Source: a virus
IMG/VR virus record: IMGVR_UViG_3300038457_000086
Coordinates: 1 to 64,000 of that record
Strand: one strand, 5' to 3'
DNA: 64,000 bases
In this document: positions 56,049 to 64,000 of the stretch, in pieces
Layout of the letters: each line of letters opens with the position of its first letter
Position numbering within the stretch: the first letter of the stretch is position 1
The notes under the pieces: model-generated
The model's database searches: none
The model's input: the letters and a program-made list of their open reading frames with translations, nothing else
Told to the model about the DNA's origin: nothing
Position numbers and translations under genes: made by a program

Positions 56049-57047
56049 CCCAGTTATTTCCGCGTTCCACTGGGGAGCGCGGCAGATGGGTGCCTCGTAC
56101 TCATTTATCATAAACCTCTCCGAGTCGTCGATCTTCGCGAGGGGCTGCGAGCCGATTTTCTGGAGCTCGGCGATCTCGATGATGTTCTCGCCGGCGGTCT
56201 TCTCGCAGAACACGAACGCCTGCGATTCGTTGGTGCCAGCTTCCGGGGTGATGTAACGCGTGGGGATGATCGGCAGGCTGCCGAAGTCCGAGTCGTAGTA
56301 CATAACCGACGTGCCGAGCTGGCGCTCGACGTGAACGACCCCGTCGCCGTTGTAGCGCACGAAGGACTGCAGCAGCTCGTTGAAGAACCGCTTCTCCCTC
56401 GCCCCTACCAGGATCGAGGTGGGCTCCCCGTTGTTGTTGTAGATTTTTTCGATCACGCTGTTCAGCAGCGGGATGCTGATCTTCGTGCCGCCGGCAAATC
56501 CGGAGGCGGAGAACACGACGCCGCCCTCGTTGTTGATGATCCGGCTGATACCGTCGAATTCGAGGAACTCAACGGTCTGTGACCCGTCGGCGTTGACGAT
56601 GGTCTTCGGGTTCGCCGCGGAGGCGTAGACAAGGCCTTTCTCCTCTTCCTGGAGGACACTGACCATCCGGGCCTGCTGCTCCAGCGCGAGCTGGTCCGCG
56701 AAGGAGCGACCTGCGGCGATCATCAGTCCCGTGACGCGGCCGACCTCGCCGATGCACTTGATCATCTTGCCCTTGCGGAGGTACTTCGTCGTTCCGTCCG
56801 GTGGGAGCTGTCCGTCGGCGTAGAACGCCCCGCCTTCCGGCGTGCCGAGTGAGGTGCGCTGCGTGTACTCGTGCGTGAGGCCGTTCGCTTTGATGCGACC
56901 CCACCGCTTACGCAGCGGTGTGCCTTTCATGTCGATCCGGGTGATTGCGGGCTCCAAGTCCTGTCGGATGAGAGCGCGCTCGGTTGAATCGACCGCCTTG
57001 TTCACGTCCGGCATGTCGAATGCGCCTGGGTCAATCCATTCAGCCAT
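56037..57047 (-). CDS. Major capsid protein, SU10-like
   Basis: 336 residues from ATG at 57047 (GGAGGAG nine bases upstream). TPLRKRWGRIKANGLTHEYT, then QRTSLGTPEGGAFYADG, a helical spine (RSFADQLALEQQARMVSVLQ) and SVIEKIYNNNGEPTSILVGA agree with SU10-type HK97-fold capsids (DUF5309-like). It follows the protease-scaffold gene in transcription order. Confidence 0.8.
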   Translation of the reverse strand: MAEWIDPGAFDMPDVNKAVDSTERALIRQDLEPAITRIDMKGTPLRKRWGRIKANGLTHEYTQRTSLGTPEGGAFYADGQLPPDGTTKYLRKGKMIKCIGEVGRVTGLMIAAGRSFADQLALEQQARMVSVLQEEEKGLVYASAANPKTIVNADGSQTVEFLEFDGISRIINNEGGVVFSASGFAGGTKISIPLLNSVIEKIYNNNGEPTSILVGAREKRFFNELLQSFVRYNGDGVVHVERQLGTSVMYYDSDFGSLPIIPTRYITPEAGTNESQAFVFCEKTAGENIIEIAELQKIGSQPLAKIDDSERFMINEYEAPICRAPQWNAEITGLTA

Positions 57048-57186
57048 AGTTAACTCCTCCCCTCGTGGGGACCTTTCTGCTGGTTTATGAGATCCGCCAG
57101 AGGGGGCGGTTGTGTGACTCCCGCACGCGGGCGCGGGCAAGCTAGACAGCCATGGGGCTGTAGGGGATCTGGGTCTAGGCCCGGAT
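57048..57186. other. Gap upstream of the capsid gene
   Basis: 139 bases containing the capsid ribosome site and a CCGCC/GGCGG hairpin near 57095-57111. No gene or clear promoter; the hairpin may protect the capsid message. Confidence 0.4.
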
Positions 57187-57453
57187 CTAGGCGGCGAGCG
57201 CTATGGGCTCGTCAAGGGTGAAGACGATGGCGCGTCGGACTGGCCGGATGGTGCTGTCCGGGTGCTCAACGGTCGTCCCGTCGATCGGTGAGACCTCTGG
57301 GGGGTTCCATCCGCAGGCGCAGCAGTGCCAGCCGTCACGGTCCGGGGGGTTGACCCAGCGCCACCACTCCGACATGTGCGCGTCGGAGCCGTGTGGGCCG
57401 GGGCAGAGACGCCGCACGGTGTACTCGCGTTGAGGCGCCTCACCCCAGCGCAT
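57187..57453 (-). CDS. Small zinc-binding head-region protein
   Basis: 88 residues: MRWGEAPQREYTVRRLCPGP, then WHCCACGWNPPEVSPIDGTT. A CxxC-type knuckle with upstream Cys/His. The ATG abuts the upstream TAG. Unknown role between scaffold and capsid. Confidence 0.65.
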   Translation of the reverse strand: MRWGEAPQREYTVRRLCPGPHGSDAHMSEWWRWVNPPDRDGWHCCACGWNPPEVSPIDGTTVEHPDSTIRPVRRAIVFTLDEPIALAA

Positions 57454-58896
57454 CTAGTGGATGCCGTACGTCTCGCGGTTCATGACCTTCAGCACGTCCG
57501 TGACGGACTCGGCGTCGTCGATCTCCTTCTCCACCGTGGTCTCCGCGTCGTCCTCTTTGCCGTTCTTCAGGACGCGGGCGACGCTCTTACGGCCGGCCGG
57601 GAGCTTGCCGACGGTCTCCCTGAGCTCCATCAGCGCCTTCGCGACGAGCTCGAAGCCCTCCTTGGATTCGGTGCGCGTCTTCTCCAGATCCTCCGACAGG
57701 TCGCCTGTCGCGAGCGCGACGACCTTCAGGACACCGGGGTCGACACCCTCGTCGGTGGCCATCTTCAGGACAGCGTCGCTGACCTTCTTGGACTTCGCCA
57801 CCTCGGTGGCGGACTGCTGCTTCGCGTCGTCGGCCTGCTTCGCCAGAAGAGCCTCTAGCTCCTCAATGCGCTTCTCGAGATCCATCGTGGCCTCCTTGGA
57901 CTTCTTGGTCGACTTCGACGGTTTGTCGTCGTCATCGTCGTCGTCCTGTTGGTTGTTATCAGCAGGCTTGTCCTCGGAGGATTCGCCATCGTTCTTACTG
58001 CCGGCCCCGGAGCCATCGCCGGGGACGCTGTCTTCAAGTTCGTTCTTGCGCTTGTCCTGGTCCTGGCGTTCCTCCGGGGTCATGTCGACCGGGATATCCG
58101 CCGCGAACTCGTGACCGCACTGGGGGCAGGAGAGGTGCCGCTCGGCCGGTTCGACGGTGTCCTCGTTGTCGTCGTCCTCGGGCTTGTCCTTGCCGTCGTC
58201 GTCGACGCTGAGGCCCTTGCTGCCGGGCTTCTTGGTGCCGGCGTTTCGTTTGCCGCCCGTTTCACTGTCCTGGCCGCTGTTACCGCCGCCGCCGGGCACC
58301 CACGAGCCCGTCACATCCTTCGCGATGTCCTCCTCTACGAAAGCGTCGTCGGCTGGCTCATCGCCGTCCCAGGTCTTGGCGACTGCGTGCGCGAAGCTGT
58401 GCTGGTAGGCAGGCTTGTCGGTCAGGCACATGTGGCGCGGGTCAACGAGGTCGAGTACCTTGCGCTTCTTGCCAGTGTCGGTGAGCTCGTGGAATGCGGC
58501 GCGGAGCTTGCCGCCGACCGACCATGCCATCTTGCGCTTGCGTGTCTCGTCCCACGCCTTGTCAGCGATCGCGTCGGCGCCCGCCGGGGGAAGCTCCGTC
58601 TTGATCATCAGCTGGTCGGTCTCGGGGTCGATGTGCGCCTGGACGACATCGCCGATCTCGGTCATCCAGTTCTGGTCATGGGTGCCTGCGGTGACCTTCA
58701 CGCCGCCTGCGTTGATCGCGCGCATCATGCCGTCGATCGCGCGCTTGGACATGCGCTCGCCGTCCTGGTCCTCCTCGAGCCCGGTCGCAGCACCGATGAT
58801 GTAACGCTTCCCGGTGGCCTCGTCGATGTACGACTTCGTGATGTCGCCGACGTACTCGAAGTCCTCGTTAAGTGCAACTGCATCGGTGCGTTTCAT
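57454..58896 (-). CDS. Prohead protease fused to scaffold
   Basis: 480 residues. The protease part has His in VTAGTHDQNWMTEIGDV and Ser in RKMAWSVGGKLR, with KVLDLVDPRHMCLTDKPAYQ, the HK97/XkdF-type serine protease layout. A zinc ribbon (CPQCGHEF), an acidic Asp/Ser-rich linker and a coiled-coil scaffold (DLEKRIEELEALLAKQADDA) follow. It assembles and then matures the capsid. Confidence 0.82.
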   Translation of the reverse strand: MKRTDAVALNEDFEYVGDITKSYIDEATGKRYIIGAATGLEEDQDGERMSKRAIDGMMRAINAGGVKVTAGTHDQNWMTEIGDVVQAHIDPETDQLMIKTELPPAGADAIADKAWDETRKRKMAWSVGGKLRAAFHELTDTGKKRKVLDLVDPRHMCLTDKPAYQHSFAHAVAKTWDGDEPADDAFVEEDIAKDVTGSWVPGGGGNSGQDSETGGKRNAGTKKPGSKGLSVDDDGKDKPEDDDNEDTVEPAERHLSCPQCGHEFAADIPVDMTPEERQDQDKRKNELEDSVPGDGSGAGSKNDGESSEDKPADNNQQDDDDDDDKPSKSTKKSKEATMDLEKRIEELEALLAKQADDAKQQSATEVAKSKKVSDAVLKMATDEGVDPGVLKVVALATGDLSEDLEKTRTESKEGFELVAKALMELRETVGKLPAGRKSVARVLKNGKEDDAETTVEKEIDDAESVTDVLKVMNRETYGIH

Positions 58897-60530
58897 GCCG
58901 CTACCAGTGAGCGGAGCGCGTCAAAGGCCGAGGTCTCCTTCTCGGTCTTGGTGACACCGAGCAGTCCCTCAAGACACTTGTGTGTGGGCGCGCCCTCCTC
59001 GGTCTTGGCGTCGAGTTCGGCGATCACCTGACCGCAGTGCGGGCAGGTCGTTGGGACACCGGACAGGTTGCCGTGGTGGTCGCTGTCCTTGTGCTCCCGC
59101 TCGGGGACCTCGGGGCCATCCGGGTCAGAGGTGGCCTGCCCGGTCTGTTGGCCCTGGGAGTGGGGGGAGCCATCCCATGTCACGGTCTGGCCGCCGGCGC
59201 CCGGGTCGGCGGCGGCGCCGAACGCCTTGCGGAGCTCGCCGAAGGATGTGTTGGTCTTGTCAGCGACGCCGGGTGTGGAGCTGTCTTCGCTAGAGCCGTT
59301 GCCGTCGCCCTTCTCGCGTGAGATGACGCCGGGCTCGTGAGCCTTGAGGACCGTGTTGCAGTCCGGGCAGCGACCGTCGTCCGTGAGCTTGCCCTTCTGC
59401 TCCCGGCATTCCGGACAGTAGCTACCGGCACCCTTTGCGCCCGCGAGCGTCGCACGGCCTTCCTCCGCCTGGACTGCGGTCTCGGCGACCGTGACCTCCT
59501 TGGCGATCGTCGTGACGCCGGACCACTCGCTATAGGAGCGGAGGCGTTCGCTGGGGAGACGGACCTTCGCCACATTGAGCAGGGAGCCAGTGGTCTTGCC
59601 GAGGCTTTGGTGATGGGCAACGATCGCCTGGTGGGCTTCCCTATGCGATGCGAAGTGACCAGCAAGAGGCCGCGATGTGCTGCCCGTAATCCCACTGGCC
59701 GTGATGCCGTCCCGATTACTCGCATGGCTAGAGATGCCGATGACATTGCTGCCGTGATAGTGCTCGTGCATACCAGAGCGAAGGCCTCCAACCGTGATCT
59801 CACTATGGCTATACCCCGGCTCACCCGCCGCCTTCGCTACATCGTCCTCGCCTAGCAGCGTCTTGAGGTGATCGACGACTGACCAGTCAGCGTCAACGTC
59901 AGAGCGCCCGTTCGTGTTGCCCGGCCCCTCGCTGACGGGCTGTACAGGTGTTCCGATGTCCGGTGCCGCACCGCGCTTAGCGCCGTGCGCAATCTGATCC
60001 CAAGCGGAAGGCGCCTCGGCAGTCGAACGCTCAGCAGTGGTCGTCGCGTTGTCCATCGACGGTGACCGGTAGCCGAGGAACTGGCCGAGATCGACCTCCA
60101 CGGCCTTCCCTCCGCCGCGCGGTGCGACCATTACAACACCGTCCTGGCGTACGTGGTCGACGATCCCTTCGCTGTCCTGACCGTCGTAGATGAACTTGAC
60201 CTGTGTAGAGGGCTGGAAGAGGTCGAACAGCGGGCCTTGACTCGACTGGTTGGCGGTGTGCTCGCCGAAGCCCTCGTCGAACATCGTCCCGCCGTGCGCG
60301 TCTGGCATGGAGGTCCACTCGCGCCAGTCGTCGAAGATTTCGCCGTGCTGCCCGTTCTCCGGTGCGGTCGGGTTGCCGAACTCATCGAAGTTCCTGCCAG
60401 CTCGGCCTGCAGGCTTCGGCTGGAGGTTGAACCCCTCGTCGAATTTCGCGCCGCCGTGTAGGGACTGCGGACGGTCGGGGAAGCTGTCGAACAGCGCGCC
60501 GTGCCCGGTATCGGTCTTGGTGGGAGCCAT
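58893..60530 (-). CDS. Modular head-region protein with FD repeats, zinc ribbons and possible ART-like domain
   Basis: 545 residues. The first 110 residues repeat HG-x-x-FD or similar six times (HGALFDSF, HGGAKFDEGF, HGEIFDDW, HGGTMFDEGF, QGPLFDLF). The middle, HYHGSNVIGISSHASNRDGI to VAETAVQAEE, has the YHGS-start and beta-rich finish of ADP-ribosyltransferase-like folds, though key residues were not confirmed. Two zinc ribbons follow (CPECREQKGKLTDDGRCPDC and CPHCGQVIAEL). It lies between portal/MuF and scaffold; an internal or ejected protein is plausible. Confidence 0.6.
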   Translation of the reverse strand: MAPTKTDTGHGALFDSFPDRPQSLHGGAKFDEGFNLQPKPAGRAGRNFDEFGNPTAPENGQHGEIFDDWREWTSMPDAHGGTMFDEGFGEHTANQSSQGPLFDLFQPSTQVKFIYDGQDSEGIVDHVRQDGVVMVAPRGGGKAVEVDLGQFLGYRSPSMDNATTTAERSTAEAPSAWDQIAHGAKRGAAPDIGTPVQPVSEGPGNTNGRSDVDADWSVVDHLKTLLGEDDVAKAAGEPGYSHSEITVGGLRSGMHEHYHGSNVIGISSHASNRDGITASGITGSTSRPLAGHFASHREAHQAIVAHHQSLGKTTGSLLNVAKVRLPSERLRSYSEWSGVTTIAKEVTVAETAVQAEEGRATLAGAKGAGSYCPECREQKGKLTDDGRCPDCNTVLKAHEPGVISREKGDGNGSSEDSSTPGVADKTNTSFGELRKAFGAAADPGAGGQTVTWDGSPHSQGQQTGQATSDPDGPEVPEREHKDSDHHGNLSGVPTTCPHCGQVIAELDAKTEEGAPTHKCLEGLLGVTKTEKETSAFDALRSLVAA

Positions 60531-60541
60531 GATGTGCTCTC

Positions 60542-60775
60542 TCAGTCGATGGTGAAGAGTGCGTTGACGGTCCCCGCGACACCGCTGCCACCAGCGGCGA
60601 GCGTGACTTTGATCGGTTTCCCCGGAGCACCTTGAAATTCGGGGTTGAGTTCCACCGGGCCAACAGCGGGCACAAGCATGGTCAGCGTGGTCACCGTGTC
60701 CGTGATCACCAGTTCGCCGCCCGAGAGTGTGCCGGGACCGTAGCCGAACAGCACCCGGATGAGACGCATCCTCAT
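60542..60775 (-). CDS. Hypothetical head-region protein
   Basis: 77 residues from ATG at 60775, with GGAAG five bases upstream; a GTG at 60838 is an alternative. MRMRLIRVLFGYGPGTLSGG, then beta-rich (TVTTLTMLVPAVG, IKVTLAAGGSGVAGTVNALF). Unknown. Confidence 0.55.
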   Translation of the reverse strand: MRMRLIRVLFGYGPGTLSGGELVITDTVTTLTMLVPAVGPVELNPEFQGAPGKPIKVTLAAGGSGVAGTVNALFTID

Positions 60776-60996
60776 GCTTTCTTCCGGGGTCTTCGATTCG
60801 GCTACAGCGGCTTTGTTTGCGGCGGGGGCGGCTGGCACCCAGGCAAGATTTTCACGCGGATATGGGATAGGGCATCAGTCCTTGCACATGCGGCAGTCGC
60901 AGGGGGAAGTGGATCAAGCGATGCGTCCGGGACCGCGAACGGGTGTCCCTCTCTGTAGTGCCTATGCCATGCGTGCCGGTAAAACGGTCACGGGGC

Positions 60997-61263
60997 TCAG
61001 ATGCTGTCAGCGATGCGTGCCGCTGGGGTATCGAACTCCTTGTGCAGATCATCCCCTGGGTTGGGACGTCGTTTGCGTCCGATCCGACCAGTCACGTCGG
61101 TTGAGTAGAAGCCCGGGCCCCTGAAGCAGATCGCTGCGGGCGGCTCAAATACACGCCTCGCGCGTTTCCCGCAGTCGCACTGGATGTGCTCAGGGTGGTC
61201 GCTCATCTTGAACAAGCCCTCGGTGTGATGACCCTCGGGGCACCGGTAGGTATAAGTCGGCAT
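60997..61263 (-). CDS. FmdB-like zinc-ribbon protein
   Basis: 88 residues: MPTYTYRCPEGHHTEGLFKM, then CDCGKRARRVFEPPAAICFR and GPGFYSTDV. This matches the FmdB-type ribbon, including the PxxxFxGxGFY ending. AGAGGA precedes the ATG. Phage copies often sit near portal genes; role unknown. Confidence 0.8.
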   Translation of the reverse strand: MPTYTYRCPEGHHTEGLFKMSDHPEHIQCDCGKRARRVFEPPAAICFRGPGFYSTDVTGRIGRKRRPNPGDDLHKEFDTPAARIADSI

Positions 61264-61270
61264 CGCAGGG

Positions 61271-61276
61271 TATCCT
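61271..61276 (+). promoter_or_regulatory. Leaderless -10 box (TATCCT)
   Basis: TATCCT ends six bases before the GTG at 61283. It overlaps the ribosome-site region of the divergent FmdB-like gene. Confidence 0.5.
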
Positions 61277-61282
61277 CTCTTT

Positions 61283-61555
61283 GTGGATCTCTTTGGCTCA
61301 CCTAGCGACATGAGCTTCTGGAGCTCCTGTATGCACGCTGAGCACACGGAGATCCTTGACGGACAGGCGATATGCACGAGCTGCGGAGCGACGGTCGAAC
61401 CGGCACTTACCGAGCGCGCTTTCGACCGTACATGCGAGCTGATATGGCGCGACTTCGGGGCTGCGGGCCGTCACTCACTTCGATGTGTTGAGACGCCCGA
61501 CGGCTGGTGCTGTGCAGATGACTGCAAAATTATCCGGCGGCCAGCAGCTCTTTGA
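61283..61555 (+). CDS. Rightward zinc-ribbon protein
   Basis: 90 residues from GTG: MDLFGSPSDMSFWSSCMHAE, then ILDGQAICTSCGATVEPALT and ETPDGWCCADDCKIIRR. CTSC is one half of a ribbon and later cysteines may complete it. Apparently leaderless, divergent from FmdB and converging with the MuF gene (26-base overlap). Regulatory or accessory gene. Confidence 0.65.
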   Translation: MDLFGSPSDMSFWSSCMHAEHTEILDGQAICTSCGATVEPALTERAFDRTCELIWRDFGAAGRHSLRCVETPDGWCCADDCKIIRRPAAL

Positions 61556-63272
61556 CTTCCTGCAGCGGGCCGAAGTTCGACAGGTATGCCCAGGTGAAGT
61601 TCCCGCGGTCTTCCTGCCCGTTGCCGTCGAGGAACCCGATGGTGCGATCGTCGTAGAGGGTGTCCATCAGTGCCTGGAGTGGCTCAAGAGTGCCGGGCAC
61701 TCGATCGGCTTGGTAGGCCGCAAGCAGATCCTGTAGTTCGTTCCCGGCTCGCTCGGCGTGCTGCACCCACTCGGGGTGCTCGTGAGCGAGTCGTCCTCCG
61801 GTGCCGGCGAGCATGTGCCCGTGCTTGACGTATTCGCCGTTCGCCGGCTGGGCCGGACCGATCACCCACGCGTCCCCGCCGACGTCGTAGACGCCCTGAC
61901 CGGTATGGCGGATGTCCCGCTCGAACTCGTCCTCGGTGGCCTCAAGCCGCACGTATGCGTCTAGTCGAAGTCCGGGGGCGACCTCGACATCGGCCTTGGC
62001 GCGCTTGACCCAGGACTCCAGGAGCTTCCGTAGCTCCATCGGGCTCATGCCTGCCCACAATGGTCGGTCCTTGCGGACCTGCGCGTAGTCGATCACGAGG
62101 TGCGTGTCCACATCCGGATAGGTCGGGGTGTGGTGCGAGCCAAGCCATGGGTGCGCCCAGCCCGTGCCCCACTGGTAGCTCGTGGCGGAGCCGGTGATGT
62201 AGACCTTCGCCCATTCCCGCCAGCCGTCGCCGAGCACGCCCGTCCAGAAGTTGAGGATCGCGGTGCGGACGTCCGGCTTGAGCTGTTTGTCTTCCCATAC
62301 CAGCGGGTCGAGGCCGACCTGCGGCGGGTCGAAGAACCCCTTGCTCACCCGTCCCGTGGAGCGGACCTTCTCGACGACGTGGCCGAGCATGTGATCGAAG
62401 GGGTCGCGGATCGTCTTGCCGGCGAAGAACGCTTCCAGGCGCTCGTTGTGCGCGTACTGCGGTCGGAGCTGCCCGGACGTGTCGAACATCTCGCTCAGCG
62501 CCTCGTCGTCCAGGCCCGTGTCGCGCATGTGCGCGTACTGCTCCTGCGCTTCCTGATACAGCTCCTCCACATATGGCAAAGCCGCGTGACTACATCTGGG
62601 GTGCAATGGTATACACGGCACCCATTCCGCGCGTTTCTTGCCGTAGTTGCTGTTCGTCTTCAAGATGCTCGCGAGGAACACCCTATTCTCGATCAGCTCT
62701 TTGCAGGCTGCGCATGCGCCGGCATGGGGAGGGACCCAAACTTCGTCATAGCCCATCTGCACGCAGCCATCGAGTCGGCCCAGCGCATTGGCGCGTGCCA
62801 TCTCGGTCTGTGCGACGAGCCGCCAGTCACGATCGGCGGCTTCCGTGGCCTTGTATAGCGCGCTCGCGACATTGACGGGGTTCGTCTCGCCCTGCACCCC
62901 ATACAGCACCGCGGAGCGGATGTCGTCCGCGTAGCGGTCCAGTGTGCCGGTGAGCTCGTGCTCGAGTAGCCATCGCAGCCACTCGCTCGTCGCACGGTCA
63001 GGCGCGGGCGTGACCATTGGTGCGCGGGTGCCGAGTAGCCGCAGGAACCGTGTGGTCTGCCCATGACCCTGCAGGTACGCCTGGTGCGGCATGTCCCGGG
63101 CACCGTGCAGGACGTTCTGCTTCCACCGCTGGATAGCGTCGTTGACCGCCTCCCAGCGCTTTGGGGTGAGCAGACCCTTGTGGAGGCCGAAGCGCTTGAC
63201 TACATCTAGCTCATGCGCTGGGGTCGGGATGCTTAGCTGGGTGCGGAGGCCCGCGAGGAGATCATCGGTCAT
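61530..63272 (-). CDS. MuF-like minor head protein fused to nucleotidyltransferase-like domain
   Basis: 580 residues. Residues about 95-235 show the MuF pattern: WRLVAQTEMARANALGRLDG, VPPHAGACAACKELIENRVF and PCIPLHPRCSHA. From about 350, KVYITGSATSYQWGTGW with G361-S362, then YPDVDTHLVIDY with D387/D389 and RLDAYV with D438, fits a nucleotidyltransferase (MNT/polymerase-beta) fold. The C-terminus is helical. MuF proteins are packaged in heads; fused toxin domains can be delivered with DNA. Activity is unproven. Confidence 0.75.
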   Translation of the reverse strand: MTDDLLAGLRTQLSIPTPAHELDVVKRFGLHKGLLTPKRWEAVNDAIQRWKQNVLHGARDMPHQAYLQGHGQTTRFLRLLGTRAPMVTPAPDRATSEWLRWLLEHELTGTLDRYADDIRSAVLYGVQGETNPVNVASALYKATEAADRDWRLVAQTEMARANALGRLDGCVQMGYDEVWVPPHAGACAACKELIENRVFLASILKTNSNYGKKRAEWVPCIPLHPRCSHAALPYVEELYQEAQEQYAHMRDTGLDDEALSEMFDTSGQLRPQYAHNERLEAFFAGKTIRDPFDHMLGHVVEKVRSTGRVSKGFFDPPQVGLDPLVWEDKQLKPDVRTAILNFWTGVLGDGWREWAKVYITGSATSYQWGTGWAHPWLGSHHTPTYPDVDTHLVIDYAQVRKDRPLWAGMSPMELRKLLESWVKRAKADVEVAPGLRLDAYVRLEATEDEFERDIRHTGQGVYDVGGDAWVIGPAQPANGEYVKHGHMLAGTGGRLAHEHPEWVQHAERAGNELQDLLAAYQADRVPGTLEPLQALMDTLYDDRTIGFLDGNGQEDRGNFTWAYLSNFGPLQEVKELLAAG

Positions 63273-64000
63273 CAGACATGCGCGGTCAGCAGGTTCGCGC
63301 GTTTCTCCTCCAACTGCTGCGGATCTTTCGCCACAAGCGCCTCATGATGGGTGCGGCCGGCGAGCATCATCGCTTTCACACGATGCTGCCCGTCAGTGAT
63401 CCAGAGACTGCCGTCTTCGCGCTCATTGACCTTCACATCGCCGTCCAACTCGATGCCAGCACGTAGGCGCTTGAGCATGCTCAACACCTTCTCGCGGTCT
63501 TCGGGACGCTGGTAGTCCGTGTCGACGCGCAGCTCAGCCAGGTTGACCTGCCGGCGCTGCGGCATCGTGACGGTCTTCCCAAGCGGCATTTGTAGGATGC
63601 CCTCCAGCTCCTTGACGAGGCTGTCGGACGCTTTCTCGAAGACGCTCTCGGCATCCTCCTGCCGCTCAACGAGCTGAGGGTTGTGCTGGTCGAAAACCTT
63701 TGCGGTCTTCTCGGCCTCTGGGCTTCCGAACTCCGGAGCGGACTCGCCCGTAGTGTTCCCGCCCTTCCCGCCGGCGTTTAGCTCCGCAAAGCGTTCCTTC
63801 GCTTCTTCGGACTTCTGCTCAGCACGAGCCGCCGGAGAGAGCGCTTCCAGATCCTCGGGCGTGGCGGGCAAAGGGAAGATTTCCGTGTCGGTGGTGTACT
63901 CGTCCAGGCCCTCGTTTTCGCCTGGTTCCAGGCCGATGGCCTCGCGCCACTCCGCACGGGTAGCAACGCCCTTTTCGACGCGGATCGAGAACCGTGCGTC
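63272..64000 (-). CDS. Portal protein C-terminus with ParB-like domain (5' end missing)
   Basis: The frame is open to the window edge; 242 residues are visible. RFSIRVEKGVATRAEWREAI, then GLEPGENEGLDEY, fits the last helix and loop of portal proteins. After an acidic linker and coiled coil, VNLAELRVDTDYQRPEDREK, EREDGSLWITDGQHRVKAMM and LAGRTHHEALVA match the ParB/sulfiredoxin fold (DGQHR signature). It stops where the MuF gene starts. The portal identity needs the missing part. Confidence 0.65.
   Translation of the reverse strand, partial: DARFSIRVEKGVATRAEWREAIGLEPGENEGLDEYTTDTEIFPLPATPEDLEALSPAARAEQKSEEAKERFAELNAGGKGGNTTGESAPEFGSPEAEKTAKVFDQHNPQLVERQEDAESVFEKASDSLVKELEGILQMPLGKTVTMPQRRQVNLAELRVDTDYQRPEDREKVLSMLKRLRAGIELDGDVKVNEREDGSLWITDGQHRVKAMMLAGRTHHEALVAKDPQQLEEKRANLLTAHV

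Noticed and set aside
57949-59031. Rightward 360-codon open frame over the protease-scaffold gene
   Set aside because: Val/Leu/Arg-rich antisense of a GC-rich gene; the opposite strand has clear protease motifs and coupled ends.
60839-60996. Possible small gene between FmdB-like gene and the 77-residue gene
   Set aside because: Only very short or Arg/Ser-rich frames without ribosome sites were found; the stretch is treated as noncoding.

Overview
The window is almost wall-to-wall genes of a tailed bacteriophage (or prophage) with a contractile tail, a myovirus by morphology. The sheath, tube, baseplate J, gpW/gp25 and gpI-like genes are all visible. High GC, frequent GTG starts, overlapping ATGA/GTGA/TGATG gene junctions, a mycobacterial-IHF-like DNA-binding protein and several promoters with TANNNT placed 6-7 bases before a start codon (leaderless transcripts) point to an actinobacterial host. 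I saw no integrase, tRNA, CRISPR array, DNA polymerase or helicase. Nearly every gene is on the minus strand, so operons read from high to low coordinates.

If the DNA is circular or circularly permuted, the minus-strand order is continuous across the window ends: TerS and TerL (0.6-3.1 kb), a small XRE regulator (0.3-0.5 kb), then past the edge to the portal, whose C-terminus is at 63.3-64.0 kb. The head module follows: MuF-like protein with a fused nucleotidyltransferase-like domain, FmdB-like zinc ribbon, a large zinc-ribbon protein, protease-scaffold and SU10-type capsid. Connectors come next, then the tail: sheath, tube, a chaperone with a programmed -1 frameshift, tape measure, LysM protein, NlpC/P60 hub, baseplate. 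The block ends with lysis genes (GH24 muramidase, small membrane proteins, papain-like and phospholipase-D-like proteins, lytic transglycosylase) and a strong intrinsic terminator at 30.84-30.88 kb.

Immediately beyond that terminator a consensus-like promoter (30.63-30.66 kb) starts a leaderless XRE regulator and a very long leftward early operon (30.6 to about 12 kb). It carries dozens of small overlapping genes. Among them is a mosaic protein family built from recurring linkers (AAREEP, EDTERP, DTEQE) and exchangeable blocks, followed by RecT, a PD-(D/E)XK exonuclease, a RuvC-like resolvase, an HNH protein, a replisome-organizer-like protein, a DnaA-domain-I-like protein, an mIHF-like protein and two DNA methyltransferases. 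An insertion-scarred spot at 11.3-12.1 kb holds a transposase remnant and an HNH endonuclease. Two large tail-fibre genes (4.9-10.4 kb), one with a GH43-like propeller, lie between the early operon and the terminase.

Rightward genes are few and look like accessory insertions: two HNH endonucleases (11.7 and 55.6 kb), two small leaderless genes (31.6-32.0 kb), a membrane protein plus a secreted metzincin-like protease (38.6-39.6 kb) and a leaderless zinc-ribbon gene (61.3 kb).
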